Assembly (NCBI RefSeq): GCF_019457535.1 | Contig: NZ_CP080417.1 | Location: 1,984,001 to 2,048,000 of the forward strand | Length of the DNA stretch: 64,000 bases | Direction: 5' to 3' | Source of the DNA: Shewanella halotolerans | GTDB lineage: Bacteria > Pseudomonadota > Gammaproteobacteria > Enterobacterales > Shewanellaceae | Position numbers and translations under genes: made by a program | Notes under the pieces: generated by a model | The model's database searches: none | Told to the model about the DNA's origin: nothing | Seen by the model: the letters and a program-made list of their open reading frames with translations, nothing else | Shown: positions 53,907 to 62,622 of the stretch, piece after piece | Layout: each line of letters opens with the position of its first letter | How positions within the stretch are numbered: the stretch's first letter is position 1

Positions 53907-54842
53907 ATGAGCGATCCGCTAGCCCCCCTGTGTCAGCCCTCAACTGATGGCAATGAAGTGATGCTTTCACTGCCCCATATTCGTCTCTCTGGTCGGCTGT
54001 GGGGGGAGGCGGATAAACCTCTGCTATTGGCGCTGCACGGTTGGCTGGATAACGCCAACAGCTTTGCGCCCTTGGCGGAGCATTTAAGCGAGTATCGCCT
54101 GCTGGCGATCGATTGGCCGGGTCACGGCGCGTCACAGCACAGGCCCGGCGGTTATCCGCTGCACTGGATAGACTACCTCTATGATCTCGAGCTGCTTATC
54201 GATGCCATAGTGCGTCATCAGCCCCTGCATGGCGTGATAGGTCACTCGCTGGGCGGCATAGTGGCTTCGGCCTACAGCGCCGCCTTTGCCGAGAAGGCCA
54301 AGCATTGGATCGTTATCGAGGCGCTCGCGCCGCTGTTTGAGGCGCCCGCTAAGAGCAAGCTAAGACTCAGGCGCAGCTTCGATGCCCATCAGCGGGCCGC
54401 CATGAGTCAGCTCGCGCCTAAGCCTGTGGTGCTGGATGCAGCGGTCAGGGCAAGGCATAAACTCACCGGGCTGGATATGCCCTGGTGTAGGCTTATACTC
54501 GAGCGCAACCTGCAGCTTACAGACGGTCACTACTACTGGCGTAGCGACCCCAGACTCAAGTTAGATTCCCCCATGCGTCTCGATTTTGACCATGTCAGCG
54601 GCCTGATGCAGGGCCACGCTGGCAAGGTGCTGGTCATTAGAGGCAAAGAGGGTTATCCCCTGATGGGCTATCACCAGACAGAAAAGGTGTCTGAAGCCCA
54701 TGATACGGCTGGCGAAGATCTATGTGAAACCGCCGCCAGTTGGTATCAAGATCTCACTCAGGTGACCCTCGAAGGTGACCATCATCTCCATATGGGTAAT
54801 AGTCTGGAGGTGGCTGCGGCAATTAAGGCATTTTTAGCGTGA
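53907..54842 (+). CDS. Alpha/beta hydrolase
   Basis: 311 aa cytoplasmic alpha/beta-fold hydrolase. Oxyanion HGWLDNANSF, IDWPGHG, nucleophile elbow GHSLGG with Ser, and a C-terminal His region (LEGDHHLHM). Related to enzymes of the MhpC/RsbQ/esterase type; substrate unknown. Immediately follows the exported methyltransferase gene (2-base gap) and may share its promoter. Confidence 0.85.
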   Translation: MSDPLAPLCQPSTDGNEVMLSLPHIRLSGRLWGEADKPLLLALHGWLDNANSFAPLAEHLSEYRLLAIDWPGHGASQHRPGGYPLHWIDYLYDLELLIDAIVRHQPLHGVIGHSLGGIVASAYSAAFAEKAKHWIVIEALAPLFEAPAKSKLRLRRSFDAHQRAAMSQLAPKPVVLDAAVRARHKLTGLDMPWCRLILERNLQLTDGHYYWRSDPRLKLDSPMRLDFDHVSGLMQGHAGKVLVIRGKEGYPLMGYHQTEKVSEAHDTAGEDLCETAASWYQDLTQVTLEGDHHLHMGNSLEVAAAIKAFLA

Positions 54843-55040
54843 CAGCCCCTCGGGGAGGGATGGTAAAATTACACTAGGATTTTTACTCTAATTGTGTGAT
54901 GATGTTCAAAATTAAAACGCCCGTATGATTTTTAGGGTGTTACCTACAATATTTATAAGTCAGTGTTTAGTTTCTGTTTTTGAAACCTTAAGTGAATGGC
55001 CTCATTCACCTAACTCTGCCTGGGGATTTAGGAGAGACTC

Positions 55041-56714
55041 GTGGAACAGCTTTGGACGAAAAATTTACCCCATGATGTGCCCGCTATTATCGATGCAAAG
55101 CAATACAGCTCGCTGATCGACCTGTTTGAAAGCTCGGTAGCCAAGTATGCCGATCAGCCTGCCTTTGTGAACATGGGCGCGACGCTGACCTATCGAAAAC
55201 TCGAAGAGCGCAGCCGTGCCTTTGCGGCTTATCTGCAAAACGAACTCAAGCTAGAGAAGGGCGATTGCGTGGCGATCATGATGCCTAACCTGCTGCAGTA
55301 TCCCATCGCCCTGTTCGGCATATTGCGTGCCGGCATGGTGGTGGTCAACGTGAACCCTCTGTATACCCCAAGAGAATTGAAGCATCAGCTCAACGACTCG
55401 GGTGCCAAGGCGATCGTCGTGGTATCTAACTTTGCCAATACCTTAGAGCAGGTTGTGGATCAGACGCCGGTGAAGAGCGTGATCCTAACCGGTCTTGGCG
55501 ATCTCTTGAGCGCGCCTAAGCGCACCCTGGTGAACTTTGTGGTCAAGTACATCAAGAAGATGGTGCCTAAGTATCATCTGCCACATGCCATCTCTATGCG
55601 TCAGTCCCTCTCTAAGGGGCGCCGCCTGCAGTATGTGAAGCCGACCATCAAGGGGGACGATATCGCCTTCTTGCAATACACCGGCGGCACCACTGGTGTG
55701 TCTAAGGGCGCCATGCTGACCCATGGCAATATCGTCAGCAACCTGCTGCAGGCCGACGCGGCCTATTCGCCGCTGCTCGCCGATGGTAAGGAGTTTGTGG
55801 TTACCGCACTGCCGCTGTATCACATCTTCGCCCTGACGGTGAACTGCCTCTTGTTCCTGCATAAAGGCGCGAACAACCTGCTGATCACTAACCCAAGGGA
55901 TATCCCGGCCTTCGTGTCTGAGTTGAAGAAGCATCCATTCACGGCGCTTACCGGGGTGAACACCTTGTTTAACGCCCTGGTCAGCTCAGAAGAGTTTAAG
56001 ACCTTGGATTTCTCCAATCTTAAGCTTTCTATCGGTGGCGGTATGGCGGTGCAGCGCGCCGTGGCCGATAAGTGGCAGGGGATCACCAAGACGCGCCTGC
56101 TGGAAGGTTACGGTCTGACCGAGGCCTCGCCGCTGCTGACCTGCTGCCCCTATAACCTGGAGGGCTACAACGGCTCTATCGGCTTCCCGGTCGCCAATAC
56201 CGACATACAGGTGCGTGACGAAGAGGGCAATGTGCTTCCTCAGGGCGAGACCGGCGAGCTGTTTGCCAAGGGTCCTCAGGTGATGAAAGGCTACTGGCAG
56301 CGCCCGGAAGAGACGGCCAAGGTGATCGATAAGGATGGCTATCTGGCCACCGGCGATATCGGTTACATGGATGAGCAAGGCTTCTTCTTTATCGTGGATC
56401 GCAAGAAGGATATGATCTTGGTCTCTGGCTTTAACGTCTTCCCTAACGAGGTGGAAGAGGTGGTTGCCCTGCATCCTAAGGTGCTGGAAGTGGCCGCCGT
56501 CGGCGTTCCCCATGAGGTGAGCGGCGAGCTGGTGAAGGTATTTGTGGTACCAAAAGACAAATCTTTGACCGAAGAGCAGGTGATCAAGCACTGTCGTCAT
56601 CATTTGACGGGATATAAAATTCCTAAGCTGGTAGAATTCAGGGATGAGCTACCTAAGAGCAACGTGGGCAAGATCTTACGCCGCGAGTTGCGTGACGAAG
56701 CCAAATCGGCCTAG
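55041..56714 (+). CDS. fadD: Long-chain fatty acid CoA ligase
   Basis: Activates free fatty acids for beta-oxidation. 557 aa from a GTG with AGGAGA upstream. Very close to E. coli FadD: AFVNMGATLTYRKLEERSRAFAAYL, AMP site YTGGTTGVSKGAML, LEGYGLTEASPLLT, TGDIGYMDEQGFFFIVDRKKDMI and C-terminal PKSNVGKILRRELRDE. A FadR/PsrA box was not found in the 198 bases upstream by eye. Terminator follows. Confidence 0.97.
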   Translation: MEQLWTKNLPHDVPAIIDAKQYSSLIDLFESSVAKYADQPAFVNMGATLTYRKLEERSRAFAAYLQNELKLEKGDCVAIMMPNLLQYPIALFGILRAGMVVVNVNPLYTPRELKHQLNDSGAKAIVVVSNFANTLEQVVDQTPVKSVILTGLGDLLSAPKRTLVNFVVKYIKKMVPKYHLPHAISMRQSLSKGRRLQYVKPTIKGDDIAFLQYTGGTTGVSKGAMLTHGNIVSNLLQADAAYSPLLADGKEFVVTALPLYHIFALTVNCLLFLHKGANNLLITNPRDIPAFVSELKKHPFTALTGVNTLFNALVSSEEFKTLDFSNLKLSIGGGMAVQRAVADKWQGITKTRLLEGYGLTEASPLLTCCPYNLEGYNGSIGFPVANTDIQVRDEEGNVLPQGETGELFAKGPQVMKGYWQRPEETAKVIDKDGYLATGDIGYMDEQGFFFIVDRKKDMILVSGFNVFPNEVEEVVALHPKVLEVAAVGVPHEVSGELVKVFVVPKDKSLTEEQVIKHCRHHLTGYKIPKLVEFRDELPKSNVGKILRRELRDEAKSA

Positions 56715-56746
56715 TTATATAGGAAACCACCCGTTGTAGGTGACTC

Positions 56747-56773
56747 AAAGCCGGCATTATGCCGGCTTTTGTG
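56747..56773 (+). terminator. fadD terminator
   Basis: AAAGCCGGCA / TGCCGGCTTT 10-bp stem with TTA loop and a short T tail, 32 bases after the stop. Confidence 0.85.
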
Positions 56774-56804
56774 TTCACCGAGCCATAGCATTTGGAGATG
56801 AGAT

Positions 56805-57911
56805 TTGACCTTTCAATATGTAGAGGATGACGCCAGCCTAACAGAGTTGGTGGCTAAGTATCGTCAGGCTAAGGTCCTGATGTTGGATACCGAGTTCGTT
56901 CGCACCCGCACCTATTACGCCAAGCTGGGACTGATCCAGGTTTATGATGGCGAGACCCTGGCGCTGATCGATCCTGTGGCGGTAAGCGACCTCTCTGCAT
57001 TTTGGGCCTTGCTGGAGCGCGACGATATGGTAAGCGTGCTGCACTCTTGTAGCGAAGATCTCGAAGTCTTGGCCCGTTACGGTCGCTGTCAGCCTAAGGT
57101 GCTGTTCGACAGCCAGATCGCCGCCGCCTTCTGTGGTTGGGGTCATGGCATGGGCTACGCCAAGCTGGTGGAGCACTGCCTGGGCGTGCAGCTGGATAAG
57201 GGCGAGTCGCGCACCGACTGGATGAAACGTCCGCTCACCGATGCCCAGCTTCAGTATGCCGCTAACGATGTGGATTATCTCTATCAGCTCTATCCTCAGC
57301 TGCTAGAAAAGCTGCAAGAGAGTGGCAGAATGCCTTGGCTGCTGGAAGAGGGCGAGCGCATGACCCAGGGGCGTCTTGAGAGCCCGGATGGCGACACCGC
57401 CTACCTCAAGGTGAAGAACGCCTTCCAGCTAAGCCCTAAACAGCTGGCCTATCTAAAGGTGCTGGCCAAGTGGCGCCTGCAAAAAGCGCTGGACAGAGAC
57501 TTGGCCCTGGGCTTCGTTATCAAAGATCACGCGCTGCTGGCGCTGGCCAAGAAGCAGCCTAAGAGTACGGGGGAGATCTTCAGGATGACAGAGTTGACCG
57601 AACAGGAGAAGCGCCTGCATGCCAAGGCGATCATCGCCGTGATGGCCAAGGCGGATCTGGATAACCTGCCCGAGGCTATCGATGTGATCGCCCTGAAACC
57701 CGGCTATAAGTCGGCCTTTAAGGCGATCAAACAGGCGCTAACCCAGGTGGCGGAAACCAATGAGGTGCCGATGGAGCTGCTTGGCTCTAAGCGTCATATC
57801 CATGAATACCTGCAGTGGCGCTGGAATGATGGCCAGGGCGAGATGCCCTTGGTGTTACAGGGCTGGCGCGGTGAGCTAAGTAAGGACACCTTGGCCGAGA
57901 TAAGCTGCTAA
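56805..57911 (+). CDS. rnd: Ribonuclease D
   Basis: 3'-5' exoribonuclease for tRNA end processing. 368 aa from TTG with GGAG about 7 bases upstream. DEDD active site: MLDTEFVRTRTYY, SCSEDLEVLARYG, and AANDVDYLYQLY; one or two HRDC helical domains in the C-terminal part (PKQLAYLKVLAKWRLQKA). Followed by a bidirectional terminator that separates it from minE. Confidence 0.95.
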   Translation: MTFQYVEDDASLTELVAKYRQAKVLMLDTEFVRTRTYYAKLGLIQVYDGETLALIDPVAVSDLSAFWALLERDDMVSVLHSCSEDLEVLARYGRCQPKVLFDSQIAAAFCGWGHGMGYAKLVEHCLGVQLDKGESRTDWMKRPLTDAQLQYAANDVDYLYQLYPQLLEKLQESGRMPWLLEEGERMTQGRLESPDGDTAYLKVKNAFQLSPKQLAYLKVLAKWRLQKALDRDLALGFVIKDHALLALAKKQPKSTGEIFRMTELTEQEKRLHAKAIIAVMAKADLDNLPEAIDVIALKPGYKSAFKAIKQALTQVAETNEVPMELLGSKRHIHEYLQWRWNDGQGEMPLVLQGWRGELSKDTLAEISC

Positions 57912-57954
57912 GACAGGATTATTCAAGTTGCTAAACGCCAAACGGCGCCCATGA

Positions 57955-57978
57955 AAAAGCCCTCAATTGAGGGCTTTT
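57955..57978. terminator. Bidirectional terminator between rnd and minE
   Basis: Perfect 24-base palindrome AAAAGCCCTCAA / TTGAGGGCTTTT between convergent genes. Confidence 0.88.
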
Positions 57979-58020
57979 CTGTATGCATATTCTGGCTACG
58001 GAGTAAGACCTGCCAGTCGC

Positions 58021-58281
58021 CTAAGACTTTTCCGGCAGGGTCACGTTCAGTTCCAGTACCGACAGGTTGTCGTCGTTCTGATCCAGCTGCACCGATACCT
58101 GATCGCTGTCTATCTGCACATACTTGCGGATCACCTCGATGATCTCCTGCTTCATCGCCGGAAAGTAGTCTGGCGCATCACGCTCGCCGCGCTGGTGGGC
58201 GACGATGATCTGCAATCTCTCCTTGGCGGTGGTTGCGGTCGTAGGCTCTTTTTTCGCTCTGAAGTAATCGAGTAAAGACAT
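58021..58281 (-). CDS. minE: Cell division topological specificity factor
   Basis: 86 aa. Stimulates MinD ATPase and makes the Min system oscillate so the division site is at midcell. SLLDYFRAKKEPTTATTAKERLQIIVAHQR is the membrane-targeting and anti-MinCD part; VIRKYVQIDSDQVSVQL the dimer part. Two bases downstream of minD. Confidence 0.97.
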   Translation of the reverse strand: MSLLDYFRAKKEPTTATTAKERLQIIVAHQRGERDAPDYFPAMKQEIIEVIRKYVQIDSDQVSVQLDQNDDNLSVLELNVTLPEKS

Positions 58282-58283
58282 AA

Positions 58284-59093
58284 TTAGCTACCAAATATCC
58301 TTTTCAAGAATCCTTTTTTCTCTTCGGTGACGAAACGCATCTCTACGTCTTCACCCGTTAGTCGTGCCACGGCGTCGCTGTAGGCCTTACCGGCATCGCT
58401 CTCTTGGTCGATGATCACAGGTACGCCCGAGTTAGATGCCTTGAGTACGGCTTGTGACTCGGGGATCACCCCAAGTAGCGGAATGGCCAAGATCTCCTCC
58501 ACGTCGGCCACGCTGAGCATCTCGCCGGTGGCGACGCGAGTAGGGGAGTAACGTGTCAGTAGCAGCAGCTCCTTGACCGGCTCAAGACCCTCTTCGGCGC
58601 GCTTAGACTTGCTCTGCAACATGCCCAGGATACGGTCCGAGTCGCGCACCGAGCTAACCTCTGGGTTGGTGGTGACGATCGCCGTGTCGGCAAAATAGAG
58701 GGCCATCATGGCGCCGGTTTCGATACCCGCAGGTGAGTCGCAGATGATGTATTCGAACTCTTGCTTAAGCTCGTCCAGTACGCGGCCCACGCCTTCTTTG
58801 GTCAGGGCGTCTTTATCACGGGTCTGAGAGGCGGGCAGCACGAACAGCTTGCTGGTGCGCTTGTCTTTGATCAGCGCCTGATTCAGGTTGGCTTCGCCGT
58901 TGATCACATTGACGAAGTCGTACACCACGCGGCGCTCACACCCCATGATGAGGTCCAGGTTACGCAGGCCGATATCGAAATCGACCACGACGGTTTTATG
59001 TCCTTTCAATGCCAGGCCGGTGGCAATGGCCGCACTCGAAGTGGTCTTGCCCACTCCACCCTTACCTGAGGTGACAACAATAATTTGTGCCAT
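58284..59093 (-). CDS. minD: Septum-site determining ATPase
   Basis: 269 aa from ATG at 59093 (E. coli 270). Deviant Walker A KGGVGKTT (Lys11, Lys16), CDSPAGIE, and a C-terminal amphipathic membrane-targeting helix EEKKGFLKRIFGS. Recruits MinC and MinE to the membrane. An ATG seven codons earlier lies in the minC-minD gap and is not preferred. Confidence 0.98.
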   Translation of the reverse strand: MAQIIVVTSGKGGVGKTTSSAAIATGLALKGHKTVVVDFDIGLRNLDLIMGCERRVVYDFVNVINGEANLNQALIKDKRTSKLFVLPASQTRDKDALTKEGVGRVLDELKQEFEYIICDSPAGIETGAMMALYFADTAIVTTNPEVSSVRDSDRILGMLQSKSKRAEEGLEPVKELLLLTRYSPTRVATGEMLSVADVEEILAIPLLGVIPESQAVLKASNSGVPVIIDQESDAGKAYSDAVARLTGEDVEMRFVTEEKKGFLKRIFGS

Positions 59094-59117
59094 GTTTGTT
59101 TCTGTCCTTTTCAATTT

Positions 59118-59783
59118 CTATAGCGATAGTGCTTCGACGGTAAGGCTGTCGCCGTCAAGCCTGATGCAACCGCTCTTGATCGAGGCATGTGCCTGTAGAT
59201 TCTCGGTTAACCAATATTGCCCGGCGATGGAGACCAGCTCGGCATCGATATTCTGGGCGATGATCACGGCATTCTTGTCGCCATTGGCACCCGCCATGGC
59301 CTTGCCTCTAAGACTACCGTATATGTGTATGCTGCCATCTGCAATCACTTCTGCGCCATTACCCACGGCGCCTATGATGATGAGATCGCCATTTTGCGCG
59401 TAAATTTGCTGACCAGAGCGAATGTTCTGCTTCACTATCTTGGTGGTTTTCGGCAGCTGCGGCTGGGTCTGACTCTGTTTGCCAGACTTGATCAGCGCAA
59501 GCCCCAAGGCCTTGGCCTGATTAGCGATAGCACTCGGCGCGCCTGTGATCCCCACAATCACCAACTGCCTGGAGATCAAGAGATCTTTGAGGCCGGCGAG
59601 GTTGTAATCGGGATCTGAGATGGCGCTGAGGTTAACTACCAGAGGCGCACCAAGAAAAAACTGCGGTGCGATGGCCAGTTTATCGTCGAGTTCGCGGGCA
59701 ATTCCGTCGAGATCTGCATCATTAATATGCAGCACTGAAAGCGTAAATGAAGAGCCTTTTAATTCGAGGCTAGGTTTCTGCAT
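59118..59783 (-). CDS. minC: Septum-site determining inhibitor
   Basis: 221 aa. FtsZ polymerisation inhibitor. N-terminal domain (LELKGSSFTLSVLHIND) and C-terminal beta-helix (RSGQQIYAQNGDLIIIGAVGNGAEVIADGSIHIYGSLRGKAMAGANGD, here abbreviated by memory of the run) that dimerises and binds MinD. First gene of minCDE; divergent from ycgL. Confidence 0.96.
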   Translation of the reverse strand: MQKPSLELKGSSFTLSVLHINDADLDGIARELDDKLAIAPQFFLGAPLVVNLSAISDPDYNLAGLKDLLISRQLVIVGITGAPSAIANQAKALGLALIKSGKQSQTQPQLPKTTKIVKQNIRSGQQIYAQNGDLIIIGAVGNGAEVIADGSIHIYGSLRGKAMAGANGDKNAVIIAQNIDAELVSIAGQYWLTENLQAHASIKSGCIRLDGDSLTVEALSL

Positions 59784-59909
59784 TCCTAAACTTGCTCTTG
59801 ATAAAATTAACCGGCGTGAGCCGGCTAGATATTATTATAATCCTTGCGCTCCATGTTATAGTGTGCGCAATTTGCTGGCAAGTTGAATAAACTGGAAATT
59901 TCACCCTAT

Positions 59910-60191
59910 ATGATCTGTGCTGTATATAAGAGTCGCTTAAAACCCGATAGTTATCTTTTTGTGGAGAAACGCAACGATTTCGAGCGTGTGCCCGAGCCTC
60001 TGATGAAGATGTTTGGCACGCCAGAACTGGTGATGTTGCTGCCGCTAAACAAACGGGAACAGTTAGCCCTTGCCGATATCGAAAAAGTAAAAGTTGAACT
60101 AGCCGAGAAGGGGTATTATCTTCAATTACCACCACCGCCGGTTAACCTACTCGAAGAGTACAAGAAAGAGATAGGTTATAGCAGAGACTAG
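59910..60191 (+). CDS. ycgL: YcgL-domain protein
   Basis: 93 aa small conserved protein of unknown function, near minCDE as in enterics. MICAVYKSRLKPDSYLFVEKR, DIEKVKVELAEKGYYLQLPPPP. ATG at 59910 matches the usual family start; a TTG at 59883 would add nine residues. 8 bases to the next gene. Confidence 0.9.
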   Translation: MICAVYKSRLKPDSYLFVEKRNDFERVPEPLMKMFGTPELVMLLPLNKREQLALADIEKVKVELAEKGYYLQLPPPPVNLLEEYKKEIGYSRD

Positions 60192-60199
60192 GAAAGTGC

Positions 60200-61177
60200 A
60201 TGTTTTTGAAGAATGTTTTGCTAATTGCTTTACTTGCAAATGGCTTGGTTTTGACCAGCCCCTTGCAAGCCCAAGAGTCAGCGCTCAGTTACGATCAATA
60301 TCTCTCTGAGTTAAAGCAGCAAGCAGTCGAGCAGGGGATCGCCCAAGGCACCATAGACGCGGTTTTCGATCAGATAAAGCTGTTCAAGAAGGCGGTGGTT
60401 AACGAACCCGTCGCCAATGGCCCACAAAATCTGGATACCTATCTCCCAGAGCGAGTGAGCGAAGCCCTGGTAGAGCAGGCGAGAGGCCTGTATCGAGACA
60501 ACAAGGCGCTTTTCGACCGTCTCGGTAAGGAATATGGCGTTCAGCCAAGGTTTGTACTGGCCTACTGGGGCATAGCCTCGGCCTTCGATGCCAGCGACTA
60601 TCCGGCGCTGACGGTGATCGCCTCCAACGCCTATCATGGTGATGGCCAGGATGAAGCGTTTCTCGCGGCGCTTAAGCTGATGGAGCGTGACAAGCTTAGT
60701 TTCGACAGCCTCAAGAGCGATGCCTCCGGCCTGATGGGCTACCCCCACTTTACCCCCAAGCAGCTGGCCAAATACGGCAAAGACGGTAATGGCGACGGTA
60801 AGGTGGATATCTGGCAGAACCTCGCCGATGCCTTCGCCACCACGGCAAATTATCTCAAGCAGCTTGGCTGGGATTATGATGGCACCTGGGGACGCCAGGT
60901 GAAATCCCCTAGCGAACTGCCCAAGGATCTGGTGGGGCTAGAGGTACACAAAGGCTTTGACCAGTGGCAGGCGCTCGGCGTAAGGCGCTTCAATGGCAGC
61001 GACTTGCCGTCACGCAAAGATATGCAGGTGTCGCTGATAAGGCCCGATGGCGAAGGCGGTCGCAGCTATCTGGTGTATGACAACTACCGGGTACTGAGAC
61101 AGACCCAGGCATCGGATCATCTGACCCTGGCTGTGACCTACCTGTCAGAAAGAATTAAGTATCCTGAGATAAAATAG
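60200..61177 (+). CDS. MltB-like lytic transglycosylase homologue, catalytic Glu replaced
   Basis: 325 aa exported protein (signal peptide to about residue 25, LQAQE). It has the MltB/SLT_2 layout: FVLAYWGIASAFDAS, GYPHFTPKQLAKYGKDGNGDGKVDIW and ANYLKQLGWDYDG. In MltB the segment reads WGVET with catalytic Glu; here Ala126 stands in its place, and the usual GxxGxxQF is GLMGYPHF. Hence probably a non-catalytic peptidoglycan-binding protein. 8 bases after ycgL, so likely in one operon with it. Confidence 0.82.
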   Translation: MFLKNVLLIALLANGLVLTSPLQAQESALSYDQYLSELKQQAVEQGIAQGTIDAVFDQIKLFKKAVVNEPVANGPQNLDTYLPERVSEALVEQARGLYRDNKALFDRLGKEYGVQPRFVLAYWGIASAFDASDYPALTVIASNAYHGDGQDEAFLAALKLMERDKLSFDSLKSDASGLMGYPHFTPKQLAKYGKDGNGDGKVDIWQNLADAFATTANYLKQLGWDYDGTWGRQVKSPSELPKDLVGLEVHKGFDQWQALGVRRFNGSDLPSRKDMQVSLIRPDGEGGRSYLVYDNYRVLRQTQASDHLTLAVTYLSERIKYPEIK

Positions 61178-61292
61178 GCTACTCGAGACGCCGAGCCGGT
61201 TTAAGCTGGCTTGGCGCCTAAGCACTACGTCAACTTTTGATCATTGAAATATATGGTTTTTATAAGAGTTGGCCCTTGAAAGAATTGTAAAA

Positions 61293-61733
61293 ATGTCGTT
61301 TTGGAAAGAGAAAACCCTCGCAGAGTTGAGTGCCCAGGAATGGGAATCGCTGTGCGATGGCTGTGGTAAGTGTTGCCTCAACAAGATCATCGACGATGAA
61401 ACCGATGAGCTCTACTACACCAACGCCGCCTGTAAACTGCTCGATGCAAAGGCGTGTCACTGCATGCACTATGAGCAGCGTTTTACCTTCGTCCCCAGCT
61501 GCACTAAGGTGACGGTCGATAATATCGCCGAACTCACCTGGCTGCCCGACAGTTGTGCCTATCGCCGTCTCTATCAGGGCCGGGATCTCCCCAGCTGGCA
61601 CCCGCTGTTAACCGGCGATAAGTCCAAGATGCATGAACTTGGGATGTCGACCCGCAACAAGATAGTGAATGAGAACAAGGTCAGGTACCTTGAGGACCAT
61701 ATCGTTTTGTGGCCGCTCAAAGATTGCGACTAG
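61293..61733 (+). CDS. ycgN: YcgN-family cysteine-cluster protein
   Basis: 146 aa of the UPF0260 family. Cys pattern CDGCGKCC...C...C.C...C and a further C suggests metal or Fe-S binding; function unknown. ATG at 61293. Follows minCDE-ycgL in the same neighbourhood as E. coli. Confidence 0.9.
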   Translation: MSFWKEKTLAELSAQEWESLCDGCGKCCLNKIIDDETDELYYTNAACKLLDAKACHCMHYEQRFTFVPSCTKVTVDNIAELTWLPDSCAYRRLYQGRDLPSWHPLLTGDKSKMHELGMSTRNKIVNENKVRYLEDHIVLWPLKDCD

Positions 61734-61816
61734 TTCTTCACTTAACTAGTGAAAAGTGGTTTTAGTCTTCTTTGACTGCAATCACTTTGCTGTAGCGTTA
61801 GCCATCAATGTTACTT
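61734..61816. other. Leader of the repeat-element region
   Basis: Short AT-rich stretch between ycgN and the first structured repeat element; nothing else seen. Confidence 0.4.
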
Positions 61817-61950
61817 ATTGCCTGCGGCAGGCTCTTCGTGCAGGTGCTGCTGCGGCACGCTGTAAACCCTTCCCTGGGCGCTCTACGACAGCATCCCTGC
61901 TGTCGAAGGCCTCAGCCGCACCTGCACCAAGTTAATTGTCTCTTCGATTT
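61817..61950. repeat. Structured repeat element, copy A
   Basis: 134 bases. Starts with ATTGCCTGCGGCAGGCT, contains an outer inverted repeat (61838-61856 against 61909-61927, 17 of 19 matches) and an inner hairpin CGACAGCA-TCCC-TGCTGTCG (61886-61905), and ends in TCTTCGATTT. Same architecture as copy B. Confidence 0.8.
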
Positions 61951-62044
61951 AACCTTTCTGGTATCGGATAATGTTTGGGCCTGAGCGTCTAGCTACGTTT
62001 TGTATTTGGAAGGGCACCTAGAATCATCACTTCATGGTGGATCA

Positions 62045-62194
62045 ATTGCCTCCGGCAGGCTTATGTGCAGATACATCTGCTACACGCCGACTCTTTGTTT
62101 TAAAGGGAGTCATCCTTGGAGGCTCGACGATGGCATCCCTGCCATCGACGTCCGCAGATGCATCTACACTCGGTATCTAACGTTTCTTCGATTT
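62045..62194. repeat. Structured repeat element, copy B
   Basis: 150 bases. ATTGCCTCCGGCAGGCT start, outer inverted repeat (62065-62080 against 62154-62169, 14 of 16), inner hairpin CGATGGCA-TCCC-TGCCATCG (62128-62147), end TCTTCGATTT. Differs from copy A in sequence but not in structure. An open frame inside (62000-62263) is not a gene. Confidence 0.8.
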
Positions 62195-62622
62195 GGCTTC
62201 GTCTGTTGCTCATTGATACAAGCTATTATTCCTAAAGAAAAATTTCATGAAAGTGTGAAATGAGATGTTGAATATCAGCGACAAAATAGATTAAAGTATC
62301 ACCAATCAAGGACAGAGCTAGGCCAACTCGAATCAAACATCGACTACGCCATTCAGGGAATGAAAAAGCCTACCAACATGCGCCAATCAAATCCCTCAAA
62401 AAGCTAACTATGACCACATTTATTCCAACAAAGCGTTGCCGAAAATAGCTAGAAAACGCTCAAATCATGAGAAGATATAACATTTTCTTCTTTTATGGTA
62501 AATCTGAGTAACGTAGGTAGTGGGGACTTTTATTTTATCTTTAATAATTAGAGATATTACGGTTTAACAAATTAATATTTGAGTAAAGATAGTCAGTTCA
62601 TAGATAATAAAAAGGAGTTTAT
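62195..62622. other. AT-rich leader of the defence gene
   Basis: About 430 bases, increasingly AT-rich towards the SIR2 gene, very different from the GC-richer flank to the left. AAAGGAG at about 62611-62617 is the ribosome site of the next gene. No gene or repeat seen. Confidence 0.5.

Noticed and set aside
54843..55040. FadR or PsrA operator upstream of fadD
   Set aside because: TTCAAAATTAAAACG is only loosely similar to such sites; too weak to call.
59790..59865. TATAAT-like box between minC and ycgL
   Set aside because: A TATAAT at 59836 lacks a -35 at 16-18 bases; not called as a promoter.
62000..62263. Open frame of 87 codons
   Set aside because: It overlaps structured repeat copy B and has no ribosome site or family likeness.
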